From: Aestuariivirga litoralis
GTDB lineage: Bacteria; Pseudomonadota; Alphaproteobacteria; Rhizobiales; Aestuariivirgaceae
Assembly (NCBI RefSeq): GCF_003234965.1
Contig: NZ_QKVK01000006.1
Span: 186,001 to 250,000 of the forward strand
Length of the DNA: 64,000 bases
Reading direction: 5' to 3'
In this document: piece by piece, positions 17,158 through 25,183 of the stretch
How the letters are laid out: each line of letters begins with the position of its first letter
How positions within the stretch are numbered: the first letter of the stretch is position 1
The notes under the pieces: generated by a model
What the model saw: only the letters and a program-made list of their open reading frames with translations
What the model was told of the DNA's origin: nothing
The model's database searches: none
Program-made: the position numbers and the translations under genes

Positions 17158-17226
17158 TCGTCGCGCCTTGTTCGGATGTCCGTCAGTTGCCGGTGGGAAG
17201 CGGGATGTCCACGCTGGCGCTGCTAG

Positions 17227-17322
17227 AGGCGGGGAAGTCTTCCACGAAAAGAACGAGGTGAAAGCGTGCGAGAGCTTGCGAGGACTTTCAACGTGCACGT
17301 TTCGACGATCTCCCGCCTATAG
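17227..17322 (+). pseudogene. Decayed C-terminal fragment of a resolvase/invertase
   Basis: A short open segment ends KERGESVRELARTFNVHVSTISRL followed by TAG (17320-17322); the residues from VRELARTFNV to the stop are the C-terminal helix-turn-helix of serine recombinases of the resolvase/Hin group (compare the common ending V-x-x-STI-x-RL). A stop codon at 17224 precedes it in frame and no catalytic domain is found upstream, so it is a remnant. It marks past mobile-element activity at the left end of the retron island. Confidence 0.6.
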
Positions 17323-17456
17323 AGCGGCACGTCCGGTTCTTACCCCCCCACCCCCGCCTTAGGTACCGCAGAGAGCATGAGCTCCGCACCCCCCGCCCGC
17401 CGATCACTTCAACCACTTCAGAAAAGAATAAAATTCGCTGTTAGCGAACAAAGTTG

Positions 17457-17485
17457 TTGACGCGCGGCCCATGTGAGCATAATGA
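17457..17485 (+). promoter_or_regulatory. Retron promoter
   Basis: TTGACG (17457-17462), a 17-base spacer, and TAATGA (17480-17485); an overlapping CATAAT (17478-17483) would pair with TTGTTG at 18 bases. Transcription would begin near 17492, just before the structured RNA. Confidence 0.6.
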
Positions 17486-17491
17486 TACGTT

Positions 17492-17796
17492 CGTCAGATG
17501 TTTACAGGGGATAAGCCCATCACTCACTGGGGCCCTTAGCCGGGCCCTGAGGAAGGTTGATTGCCTTCTACTCACCGGCCGGATGCGAACTGCGCGTGCG
17601 GCGCGGGCGGGCCCCGATGGCGGGGCCCGCCCGTACAGACAGGGTGAACCGTTCCTGGCCCCTACCCTCTGCGTCTCGATGGCAACTTCGGCAATCGTGC
17701 TGGGGTTGATGCAGAAGGAACAGATCGATGGAAACATCGAAACACTCTGATCAGGAACGGCGGCGGACGAAACCAGTTAAGGGGTCGAGGTGGATG
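17492..17796 (+). ncRNA. Candidate retron msr-msd RNA
   Basis: Between the promoter and the retron proteins lies a folded RNA that fits retron architecture. CCCTTA (17533-17538) is followed by G17539 in the context CCCTTAGC, the same context as the branching G of the E. coli Ec86 retron; TAAGGG (17778-17783) is its complementary a2 arm, and short pairings extend outward from CATC (17518) to GATG (17793). Inside are a small hairpin GAAGG/CCTTC (17552-17568), a perfect 13-bp hairpin with loop ATGG (17604-17633), and a long-range stem CCGTTCCTG (17649-17657) with CAGGAACGG (17752-17760). That stem encloses TCTGCGTC/GATGCAGA and a GAAA-capped hairpin (17725-17740). The first two would be msr, the long stem msd. 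Boundaries are inferred. Confidence 0.65.
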
Positions 17797-17904
17797 CAAA
17801 TCCTCCGGAGCCCCAAGACAATCACTTTCTTGGTGGTTGTCGGGAAGCTCATCACCAAAGCGGTGTGGGCCTACCTGGTGATCACCAAGAACTTGCGGGA
17901 GTAG
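17728..17904 (+). CDS. Hidden small membrane-type protein of the retron
   Basis: A 58-codon frame with AGGA 8 bases before its ATG. The N-terminal part is charged (DQERRRTKPVKGSRW) and the C-terminal part is hydrophobic (ITFLVVVGKLITKAVWAYLV), so it looks like a single-pass membrane peptide with a basic N-terminus. Its start codon lies in a GAAA-capped hairpin and its first third overlaps the predicted msd and a2 arm. An internal ATG at 17794, just after a2 and preceded by AAGGGG, would give 36 residues; codons after this point are strongly G/C at third positions, so this second start is also attractive. It ends 34 bases before the HTH gene. A toxin or effector role is inference from size, hydrophobicity and position. 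Confidence 0.55.
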   Translation: METSKHSDQERRRTKPVKGSRWMQILRSPKTITFLVVVGKLITKAVWAYLVITKNLRE

Positions 17905-17938
17905 CCGCCGCCCTGCTTTGTATTTTTTGGAGGTTACG

Positions 17939-18244
17939 ATGATAAACGAGGCCCTTCGCTTGATCCGTGTCTACCATGACATGAAGCAGAACGAGGCCGC
18001 AGAAAAGCTCGGTATTTCAAAGTCTTATCTTTCAGAAATTGAGAAAGGTCCTAAGGAGCCGACTCTCGACCTGCTTCGAAAATACGAAATCGTCTTTGGA
18101 ATACCAACCTCTTCGATCCTGTTCTTTTCTGAAAATCTTGGGAAATCGGCGACGCACGAACGTGCCCGGACGTTTGTGGCATCGAAAATCATTAGTTTAA
18201 TGAAGTTCCTTGAGGAACGATCGGAACGGGCCGATGCGAATTAA
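17939..18244 (+). CDS. Retron-associated HTH protein (Cro/CI type)
   Basis: A 101-residue protein. Residues 5-58 form an XRE-type helix-turn-helix: IRVYHDMKQNEAAEKLGISK then SYLSEIEKG and PTLDLLRKYEIVFGIP. The C-terminal helix FVASKIISLMKFLEERSER may mediate dimer or partner contact. TTGGAGG lies 6 bases before the ATG at 17939, deciding the start. It overlaps the reverse transcriptase gene by 11 bases. Codon use is more AT-rich than the host genes. In retrons whose only annotated companion is a small HTH protein (type VI in the published typing), the HTH protein is part of the system; it may repress the operon or bind the msDNA. Confidence 0.85.
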   Translation: MINEALRLIRVYHDMKQNEAAEKLGISKSYLSEIEKGPKEPTLDLLRKYEIVFGIPTSSILFFSENLGKSATHERARTFVASKIISLMKFLEERSERADAN

Positions 18245-19115
18245 TCAGAAGGCCTATGCACTCCACCAGTCTCCGCTGTTCAAAGTCCGCAGTAAGAAGC
18301 GGCTGTGCGCTGTACTGCGGATTAGCCCAGGCGACCTCCGCCAACTCACCAAGTCACACGGTGTGCTATATTCAGAGTTTGAGGTGGAGAAGAAGGATGG
18401 ATCACCGAGGGGCGTTGAAAACCCCCGGCGTGATCTGAAATTAGTCCAAGCCCGCATTGCGCGGTTGCTTTCGCGCATTACTCCGCCGGACTATTTATTC
18501 TGCCCGGTCAAAGGGCGCAGTTATGTCTCCAACGCCGCACATCACGCTGGTCAGCGCATCGTCCGTTGCCTTGACATACGCAAGTATTTCCCGTCCACCC
18601 CCTCAAGGAGGGTGTACTGGTTCTTCCATTCGGTGATGCAGTGTGAACGTGATGTGGCAGCGGCTTTAGCCAGCCTCGCCACATATAAGGGGCACTTGCC
18701 TACGGGGAGCCCACTAAGTCCGATAATGGCGTTCTTCGCTCATTACGACGTTTGGGAAGCAGTGGCTGCCTTATGCAAGGCGAACGGGTATCGGCTGACG
18801 GTCTACATTGACGATGTAACGATATCGGGGGCATCGCTGTCGCCATCGGTCATTTGGGATGTGAAACGCATCATCCATGGGGCTGGGCTGAGGTATCACA
18901 AGGAGAAGCACTTCGTGGATCGTCCGGCCGAGGTCACCGGCGTAGTTATCGAGGGCGTGAACCTGCGCCCGCCGAACCGGCACCTTAAGTCTATCACCGA
19001 GACCCGCAAGGCTCTAGGGCGCAAGCTGTCCTCAAAGAGGATCACGGAACTCGAAAGCCGACTGACGGGGCTGCAAGGTACCCTGGCTCAAATTGCTGCG
19101 CACGACGCGAAATAA
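18234..19115 (+). CDS. Retron reverse transcriptase
   Basis: A 293-residue reverse transcriptase, the usual length for retron RTs. It shows the fingers-palm order: the first catalytic Asp in LDIRKYFPS (about residues 113-121), LPTGSPLSP (155-163), the catalytic YIDD (191-194), and HKEKHFV. Two retron hallmarks are present: NAAHH (100-104, the NAxxH of region X) and VTG (234-236) in region Y. It would make the msDNA by priming from the 2'-OH of the branching G of the msr-msd RNA at 17492-17796. The ATG at 18234 overlaps the HTH gene. Composition is less GC-rich than the host. Anti-phage defence is the known role of such systems and is inferred here. Confidence 0.92.
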   Translation: MRINQKAYALHQSPLFKVRSKKRLCAVLRISPGDLRQLTKSHGVLYSEFEVEKKDGSPRGVENPRRDLKLVQARIARLLSRITPPDYLFCPVKGRSYVSNAAHHAGQRIVRCLDIRKYFPSTPSRRVYWFFHSVMQCERDVAAALASLATYKGHLPTGSPLSPIMAFFAHYDVWEAVAALCKANGYRLTVYIDDVTISGASLSPSVIWDVKRIIHGAGLRYHKEKHFVDRPAEVTGVVIEGVNLRPPNRHLKSITETRKALGRKLSSKRITELESRLTGLQGTLAQIAAHDAK

Positions 19116-19198
19116 CTTGGGTACCAGATTGGGTACCGGAATCAGAAGTGTTCGGAATTTACGAGTTTTCACAATAGGTTGGAGAATGCTCCCGGAAG

Positions 19199-19273
19199 TG
19201 GCGCGCCCTACGGGAGTCGAACCCGTCTTTACAACGTGAAAGGCTGTCGTCCTAACCGATAGACGAAGGGCGC
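19199..19273 (-). tRNA. tRNA-Glu (TTC)
   Basis: Read on the minus strand: acceptor GCGCCCT pairs with AGGGCGC, D-arm GTCT...AGGAC, anticodon stem ACAGC/GTTGT with loop CTTTCAC (anticodon TTC), T-arm ACGGG-TTCGACT-CCCGT, discriminator G, and encoded CCA. The 3' end faces the retron and is duplicated at 17038, which marks it as the integration site. Confidence 0.95.
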
Positions 19274-19325
19274 CCTCTCTTGCGAGTGGCCGCTCTATAA
19301 GGGGGAACGGCTGGCTTGGCAAGCC

Positions 19326-21122
19326 TCACGAAACGCGGGCCGCATCCTCGATGTGGAGGCAGGGGACGCGGGCGCCGGACCAGTCGTCGATCGTCAGCCG
19401 GCCTGCCACGTGGAGCGGTAACTGCTTCTCGCTCAACAGCAATTCGCCGAGCTCCGTGCCCATGGCGCGGAACGCCACGGCCTTCAGCCGCTTGCCGTCT
19501 GAGGAGGCCAGCGTGCAGCGGATATGGTCGCCCCCGGCCCGGTCGGCGTAGAGCACCCGGTGCGCCGGGAAGGCGAAAACCGGCGAGGGATGGGCGGTGC
19601 CATAGGGGCCTGCCTGTTCGAGCAGTTCGATCAGTTCCAGCGTGGCCGCCCCCGCCGTCAGTGCGGCATCGATGGCCAGCGCCCGGTCCTGGGCGGCCGC
19701 CACCTGGGGCCCCAGCCGCTCCTCGAGGAAGCCGCGCAGGTCGCCGAGCCGCGCCGCCTCGAGCGTGAGGCCTGCCGCCATGGCATGGCCACCGCCCTTG
19801 ACGATGAGCCCCGATTCGAAGGCCTCGCGCACCGCGGAGCCGATGTCGACCCCCGGCACCGAGCGCCCGGAGCCGGAGGCGAGCTTGCCGTCCCGGTCCT
19901 CCGCCAGCACGAAACTCGGCAGGCTGAAGCGTTCCTTGAGCCGCGCCGCCGCAAGCCCGACGACGCCCGGGTGCCAGCCCCGGCCGGAGACGACCAGCAC
20001 GCTGCCGCGCCGCTCCCTGCCCAGCATGTTGTCGGCCTGGACCATGGCCTGGTCGACGACGGCGAGTTCGATCTCCTGGCGTTCGCGGTTCAGCCGCTCG
20101 AGCTCCTGCGCGATCTGCGCGGCCTCGCCCTTGTCCTGCGTGGTGAGCAAGGTCAGTGCCATTCCGGCATTGCCGATGCGGCCGGCAGCATTGATGCGCG
20201 GGCCCAGCAGGTAGCCAAGCGCGTAGGTATCGGGCCTGCGCTTCAGCCGCGCCACGTCGGCCAGGCAGGCGATCCCGAGGTTCTCGCGCCGTGCCATGAT
20301 CTTGAGGCCTTGCGTGACATAGGCGCGGTTGAGGCCCTTCAACGGTACGACGTCGCAGACGGTGGCGAGGCTCACGAGTTCCAGCCAGCGCAGCATGTTG
20401 GGCTCGGGGCGCGCCTCGCCATACCAGCCCTTCAGCCGCAGCAGCTTGTTGACGGTGGCGATGAAGATCATCGTGACGCCTGCCGCGCAGAGATAGCCAA
20501 GGCCGGAGGTATCGTCCTGGCGGTTTGGGTTGATCACGGCATAGGCCTCCGGCAGCACCTCGCCCGCCTGGTGATGGTCGACGATGATCGTCGTCATCCC
20601 CAGTTCCGCCGCGCGCAGCAGCGGATCATGCGCCATCACCCCGCAGTCGAGCGTGACCAGCACCTGGGCTCCTTGTGCCTTCAGGCTCTCGACGGCCTTG
20701 AGGCTGGGGCCATAACCCTCGGTGAGGCGATCCGGAATATGCACGGAACAGGACGAGCCCACCGCCCTCAGGAACAGCACGAGCATCGCGGCGGAGGACA
20801 CGCCGTCGACATCGTAATCCGCGATGACGCCGATCTTCTCACCCGTCGTGATCGCCTCTGCCAGCCGCGCGGCACCCTTCTCCATGTCGCGCAGCGCCGA
20901 GGGCTGCGGCATCAGGGTGCGGATCGTCGGGTTGAGGAAGGCCTCCGCCTCGTCGATGCCGACGCCGCGCGCGGCCAGCACGCGGCCGATGATCTCGGGG
21001 AGTTCATGGCGCTGCGAGATCGCTTCGGCGATGCGCTGGTCGTCGAGCCGCGCCTTCCAGCGCCGGGCCGACGCGGAGCGCTCGACGTTGAGGAAGGGAC
21101 GCGATGTCGCGTCGGCGATCAA
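19326..21122 (-). CDS. recJ: Single-stranded-DNA-specific exonuclease RecJ
   Basis: A 598-residue DHH-family 5'-3' single-strand exonuclease for recombination and mismatch repair. Motif I DYDVDGVSS, motif III TLDCGV and the DHH motif VDHHQAGE are intact, as is the DHHA1 region ending GGHAMAAGLTLE. The gene starts with TTG, overlapping the hom stop (TTGA), so hom and recJ form one unit, an arrangement common in Hyphomicrobiales. It ends shortly before tRNA-Glu. Confidence 0.95.
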   Translation of the reverse strand: MIADATSRPFLNVERSASARRWKARLDDQRIAEAISQRHELPEIIGRVLAARGVGIDEAEAFLNPTIRTLMPQPSALRDMEKGAARLAEAITTGEKIGVIADYDVDGVSSAAMLVLFLRAVGSSCSVHIPDRLTEGYGPSLKAVESLKAQGAQVLVTLDCGVMAHDPLLRAAELGMTTIIVDHHQAGEVLPEAYAVINPNRQDDTSGLGYLCAAGVTMIFIATVNKLLRLKGWYGEARPEPNMLRWLELVSLATVCDVVPLKGLNRAYVTQGLKIMARRENLGIACLADVARLKRRPDTYALGYLLGPRINAAGRIGNAGMALTLLTTQDKGEAAQIAQELERLNRERQEIELAVVDQAMVQADNMLGRERRGSVLVVSGRGWHPGVVGLAAARLKERFSLPSFVLAEDRDGKLASGSGRSVPGVDIGSAVREAFESGLIVKGGGHAMAAGLTLEAARLGDLRGFLEERLGPQVAAAQDRALAIDAALTAGAATLELIELLEQAGPYGTAHPSPVFAFPAHRVLYADRAGGDHIRCTLASSDGKRLKAVAFRAMGTELGELLLSEKQLPLHVAGRLTIDDWSGARVPCLHIEDAARVS

Positions 21123-22423
21123 AGCCTCTCGATCCGGATCATGCGCGGGTGGCCCGCAACGTGGCCGTCCTTCTCGATGCGCTCGAGTGCCGCGCGCATG
21201 GCGCTTTCGACCGTGTCATGGGTGATGAGGATGAAGGGCGCCGTGGCGCGCGCCTCGTCCTTCTCCAGCTTGCCGCGCTGGAAGATCGACTCGATCGAGA
21301 TCTTCTCCTCGGCCAGGATCTTGGCGACGGCGGCGACGGCGCCCGGCTTGTCCTGCAGGGTGAGCGCCACGTAGAAGCCGCCCTCGTGGGCCTTCTGCGG
21401 CGCGGCCTTGTAGGGGCGGAGTTCCTTCGCCGGAATGCCGAAGGCCGGGCGGAAATTGCCGCGCGCGATGTCGACGATGTCGGAGAGCACGGCAGACGCC
21501 GTGGGGTGCGCACCCGCGCCACGGCCTTCCAGCATCAGGTCGCCCACGAAATCGCCCTTCACCACGACGGCGTTGAACACGCCGTCGGTGTCGGCCGCGG
21601 GCGAACCCTTGGGGATCAGCGTCGGGTGCACGCGCTGCTCGATCCCCTGTTCGGAGGCCACGGCGACGCCGAGCAGCTTGATCTTGTAGCCCATCTCGCC
21701 CGCCTGGCGGATGTCGTCGAGCGTGATCTGCTCGATGCCTTCGATGTCGATGGCCTTGAGGTTCACTTGCACCCCGAAGGCCAGCGAGGTGAGCACGGCG
21801 AGCTTGTGCGCCGTGTCGAAGCCGCCGACGTCGAAGGTCGGGTCGGCCTCGGCATAGCCCAGCTGCTGGGCCTCCTTCAGCACGTCGGCGAAGCTGCGGC
21901 CCTCGTTCGCCATCTTGGTGAGGATGTAGTTGCAGGTGCCGTTCATGATGCCGAAGAGCTTGCCCACGCGGTTGCCGGCGAGCCCCTCGCGGATCGTCTT
22001 GATGATCGGAATGCCGCCCGCCACCGAGGCCTCGAAGTTGAGGGCCACGCCCTTCTCCTCCGCCAGCCGCGCCAGCGCCGAGCCGTGGTGCGCAAGAAGC
22101 GCCTTGTTGGCGGTGATCACGTGCTTGCCGGCCTTCAGCGCGGTCTCGACCGCCGCCTTGGCCGGGTCGCCCTCGCCGCCCATCAGCTCGATGAAGACGT
22201 CGACAGCGGGGTCCGCCGCCAGCTTCACCGGGTCGTCATGCCAGGCGAGCTTCGACAGGTCGTGCCCGCGGTCCTTGCCCTTGCTCCGGGCAGAGACGGC
22301 AACCACCTCGACCGGCCGCCCGGCCCGCGCCGCCACTAGGCCCTCGTGCCGCGCCAGGATGTCCAGCACCCCGCCACCAACAGTCCCCAGCCCCGCAATG
22401 CCCAGCCGCAACGCCTGTGTCAT
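21119..22423 (-). CDS. hom: Homoserine dehydrogenase
   Basis: A 434-residue enzyme that reduces aspartate semialdehyde to homoserine in Thr/Met synthesis. LRLGIAGLGTVGGGVLDIL is the NAD(P)-binding motif; AEADPTFDVGGFDTAHKLAVL is the catalytic region; the C-terminal ACT domain (FYVALTLQDKPGAVAAVAKI) indicates threonine feedback. I choose ATG 22423 rather than the TTG nine bases earlier. It is followed by recJ with a 4-base overlap. Confidence 0.95.
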   Translation of the reverse strand: MTQALRLGIAGLGTVGGGVLDILARHEGLVAARAGRPVEVVAVSARSKGKDRGHDLSKLAWHDDPVKLAADPAVDVFIELMGGEGDPAKAAVETALKAGKHVITANKALLAHHGSALARLAEEKGVALNFEASVAGGIPIIKTIREGLAGNRVGKLFGIMNGTCNYILTKMANEGRSFADVLKEAQQLGYAEADPTFDVGGFDTAHKLAVLTSLAFGVQVNLKAIDIEGIEQITLDDIRQAGEMGYKIKLLGVAVASEQGIEQRVHPTLIPKGSPAADTDGVFNAVVVKGDFVGDLMLEGRGAGAHPTASAVLSDIVDIARGNFRPAFGIPAKELRPYKAAPQKAHEGGFYVALTLQDKPGAVAAVAKILAEEKISIESIFQRGKLEKDEARATAPFILITHDTVESAMRAALERIEKDGHVAGHPRMIRIERL

Positions 22424-22540
22424 GATACCCAATCCAACCGGTGAATCTCGCTCAACTGGCGCGTCTTATGGCGGGAGACGGGCGGGATGGCAAGGAACGG
22501 GGCAGCGCGATCTTTCCAGCCAACCATTGCCTTCCAGGGG

Positions 22541-22587
22541 CCGTCACTCCTGTGCAAGCAGGGGCCCGGCTTCCTCCGGGGTGACGC
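22541..22587. repeat. Short inverted repeat, hom-phaC gap
   Basis: GTCACTCC (22543-22550) and GGGGTGAC (22578-22585) are inverted with one G-T mismatch, and the inner CCCGGCTTCCTCCGGGG resembles the arm of the repeats at 45660 and 51068. Probably a diverged member of that intergenic family. Confidence 0.45.
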
Positions 22588-22678
22588 GGAGAGGGGAGTG
22601 GCCCCCTCCTCATTACCAATTTGCCTTTTGGTCCAAGCCCTTTACACTTCCGCCATATTCGCCCTCCATGAGCAGGCC

Positions 22679-24526
22679 ATGACGGACAAGACGCCGCAAC
22701 CAAAGCCCGAGAAGCCGCAGGCCCCCGCCGCGCAGCCGGCCGCCCAGTACCAGCTGGCGGACCCGGTGCAATTTGCCAACAACATGGCACGAGTCTTCGA
22801 GCAGGCGGCCGGCATCGCGCGGCTGGTGGCGGAGCGCCCCAACCCGGTGCTGACCGAGGCCGAGACGCAACTCACCCCGATGGAGCAGGTGTCCAAGACG
22901 CTGGGCGCCATCACCCAGTCCTACATGAACGACCCGCAGAAGCTGATGGATGCCCAGATGCAGCTGTGGAACTCCTACACCCAGCTCTGGCAGAACGCCT
23001 GGGCCAAGGCGCTGGGCCAGCAGACGACGCCGGTCGCCGAGCCCGCCCGCAACGACAAGCGCTTCAAGGACAAGGACTGGCAGGAAAACACCGTCTTCGA
23101 CTTCCTGAAGCAGTTCTACCTGATCTCCGCCAACTGGGCGCAGGACATGGTGCAGAATGCCGAGGGTGTGGACGACCACACCCGCCGCAAGGCCCGGTTC
23201 TATGTCGAGCAGATCGCCAACGCCGTCTCGCCGTCCAATTTCGGCTTCACCAACCCCGAAGTGCTGCGCACCACGCTGGCCACCAACGGCGCCAACCTCA
23301 TCGAGGGCCTGAAGCACCTACAGGAAGACATGCAGACGCCCGACGGGCGGCTGCGCATCAAGCAGACCGACATGTCGGCCTTCGAGATCGGCCGCAACAT
23401 CGCCACCACGCCGGGCAAGGTCGTCTTCCGCAACGAGACCTTCGAGCTCATCCAGTATTCGCCCACGCAGGGGGAAACCTACGAATACCCGCTGGTGATC
23501 TTCCCGCCGTGGATCAACAAGTTCTATATCCTCGACCTCAACGCCAAGAAGTCCTTCGTCAAGTGGGCCGTGGACCAGGGCCTCACCGTGTTCATCGTGT
23601 CGTGGGTCAATGCCGACGAGAAGCAGGCGCGCAAAAGCTTTTCCGACTACATGCGCGAGGGCTTCCTCGAGGCGGTGCAGGCCGCGCTTGATGCCACGGG
23701 TGCGCCGAAGTGCAACGTGATCGGCTATTGCATCGGCGGCACGCTCACCGCGGCATCCCTCGGCTGGATGGCGGCGCAGAACGATACGAGAGTCAATGCC
23801 GCAACCTTCTTCACCACCCAGGTCGATTTCGAGAAGGCGGGCGATCTCCTCGTCTATGTCGACGAGGAACAGGTGAAGTGGATCGAGGACCGCATGAAGG
23901 ACAAGGGCTATCTGCCCGGCACCCGAATGGCGGACGCCTTCAACTTGCTGCGTTCGAATGACCTGATCTGGTCCTATGTCGTCAACAACTACATGCTGGG
24001 CAAGGACCCGATGCCCTTCGACCTTCTCTACTGGAATGCGGATTCCACCCGCATGCCGGCGGGCGTGCATTCCTTCTACCTGCGTGAATGCTACATGGCC
24101 AACAAGCTGAGCCAGGGCAAGATGGTGCTCGACAACGTGCGCATCGACCTCAAGAAGGTGAAGATCCCGGTCTACAATCTCGCAGCGCGCGAGGATCATA
24201 TCGCGCCGCTCGCCTCGGTGTTCCGCCTCGGGCGCTATTTTGGCGGGCAGACCAAGCTCGTCGTCTCGGGCTCGGGTCACATTGCCGGAGTGGTCAACCC
24301 GCCGGAGGCCAACAAGTACCAGTACTGGACCAACGACAAGGGTGCGCCGAGCATCGAGGAATGGCTCAAGGGTGCCACCGAGCACGCGGGCTCCTGGTGG
24401 CCGGACTGGGCCCAGTGGATGGCCGACAAGTCAGGCCCCAAGGTGAAGGCGCCGGTGCCGGGCTCCGGCAGGCTGAAGGTCATCGAGGATGCGCCGGGCT
24501 CCTATGTCCGCGCCCGGGCGGAGTGA
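22679..24526 (+). CDS. phaC: Class I poly(3-hydroxyalkanoate) synthase
   Basis: A 615-residue PhaC that polymerises 3-hydroxyacyl-CoA to storage polyester on granules. The alpha/beta-hydrolase domain has the lipase-like box GYCIGG with the nucleophilic Cys; the catalytic Asp is in AAREDHIAP and His in SGSGHIAGVVNPP. The extended N-terminal domain with the GRNIATTPGKVVFRN stretch is typical of class I. The Ala/Pro/Gln-rich first 30 residues vary between species. No phaA/phaB or phasin gene is adjacent. ATG 22679 is the only reasonable start before the conserved region; the SD is weak. Confidence 0.95.
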   Translation: MTDKTPQPKPEKPQAPAAQPAAQYQLADPVQFANNMARVFEQAAGIARLVAERPNPVLTEAETQLTPMEQVSKTLGAITQSYMNDPQKLMDAQMQLWNSYTQLWQNAWAKALGQQTTPVAEPARNDKRFKDKDWQENTVFDFLKQFYLISANWAQDMVQNAEGVDDHTRRKARFYVEQIANAVSPSNFGFTNPEVLRTTLATNGANLIEGLKHLQEDMQTPDGRLRIKQTDMSAFEIGRNIATTPGKVVFRNETFELIQYSPTQGETYEYPLVIFPPWINKFYILDLNAKKSFVKWAVDQGLTVFIVSWVNADEKQARKSFSDYMREGFLEAVQAALDATGAPKCNVIGYCIGGTLTAASLGWMAAQNDTRVNAATFFTTQVDFEKAGDLLVYVDEEQVKWIEDRMKDKGYLPGTRMADAFNLLRSNDLIWSYVVNNYMLGKDPMPFDLLYWNADSTRMPAGVHSFYLRECYMANKLSQGKMVLDNVRIDLKKVKIPVYNLAAREDHIAPLASVFRLGRYFGGQTKLVVSGSGHIAGVVNPPEANKYQYWTNDKGAPSIEEWLKGATEHAGSWWPDWAQWMADKSGPKVKAPVPGSGRLKVIEDAPGSYVRARAE

Positions 24527-24580
24527 CGGCTTGACCGCGCCGCGGCCCCGGCTCAGGAGAGGCTGAGACAAGGACTGCCC

Positions 24581-25171
24581 ATGCGAATCGCCCTGCCCCT
24601 CCTGGCGCTCGTCGCCCTCACATTTCCAGCCCTTGCGGCGGATGACGCCAAGGTGATTGCCGAGGGAAAGCGCCTCTCCGAGATCAACTGCACGCGCTGC
24701 CACAACATCGAGGCCAGCGGCGAAAGCCCGCTGACCGACAGTCCGCCCTTCCGCGAGATCGCGCGCAACTATGACCGCGAAGAGCTGGTCGACGGCTTCA
24801 TGGACGGGCTTGCCGTGCGCCATCCGCTGATGCCCGACTGGGAGGTGACGCAGCCACAGGCAGAGGCGCTGGCCGCCTTCGTGATGAGCCTCGGCACCGG
24901 TGAGAAGGCCGATGAAAGCCAGGCCGCCCGCGGCTTCGACCTGCTGCGGTCGAACTGTGCGCGCTGCCACGCCATCGACGCCGAAAGCACCTCGCCAAAT
25001 GCGAAGGCCCCGCCCTTCCGCGAGGTGGTGAAGAGGATCGATCCCGATGCGCTGCAGGAGGCGCTCGCCGAAGGCATCGTCACCGGCCACAACGACATGC
25101 CGGAATTCGAGTTCGAACCCGATGACGTGACCGCCATCATCGCCTATCTCGACACGCTCAAGTCAGACTGA
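24581..25171 (+). CDS. Periplasmic diheme cytochrome c
   Basis: A 196-residue protein with a signal peptide (LPLLALVALTFPALAADD) and two c-type heme sites, CTRCH and CARCH, about 85 residues apart, in two similar halves (each with SPPF/APPFRE and a C-terminal helix ending AAFVMSLG or IAYLDTLK). The likely axial Met residues are in HPLMPDWE and NDMPEFE. It probably shuttles electrons in the periplasm. It is followed after 12 bases by a periplasmic protein of unknown function, perhaps its partner. Confidence 0.88.
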   Translation: MRIALPLLALVALTFPALAADDAKVIAEGKRLSEINCTRCHNIEASGESPLTDSPPFREIARNYDREELVDGFMDGLAVRHPLMPDWEVTQPQAEALAAFVMSLGTGEKADESQAARGFDLLRSNCARCHAIDAESTSPNAKAPPFREVVKRIDPDALQEALAEGIVTGHNDMPEFEFEPDDVTAIIAYLDTLKSD

Positions 25172-25183
25172 ACGGACACCTCC

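Larger units (their letters stand above)
16865..17456. other. Long intergenic region at the island edge
   Basis: About 590 bases between the serine hydrolase and the retron promoter. It holds repeat copy B, a 17-bp near-copy of the tRNA-Glu 3' end, a terminator-like hairpin (17131-17157), a decayed resolvase fragment (17227-17322), a C-rich stretch near 17343-17400, and a short hairpin TTCGC/GCGAA at 17434-17448. No intact gene is seen. Confidence 0.6.

Noticed and set aside
17604-17633. 13-bp hairpin taken as a terminator
   Set aside because: No T run on either strand and it lies where an msr stem is expected.
17441-17750. Open frames of 98 codons on both strands across the retron RNA
   Set aside because: They cross the palindromic stems, lack SD sites and have no protein-like features; the RNA fold explains the region better.
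19075-19142. Three GGTACC sites (two TTGGGTACC) at the end of the retron
   Set aside because: Too short to call a repeat; may be chance or an att remnant, without further support.
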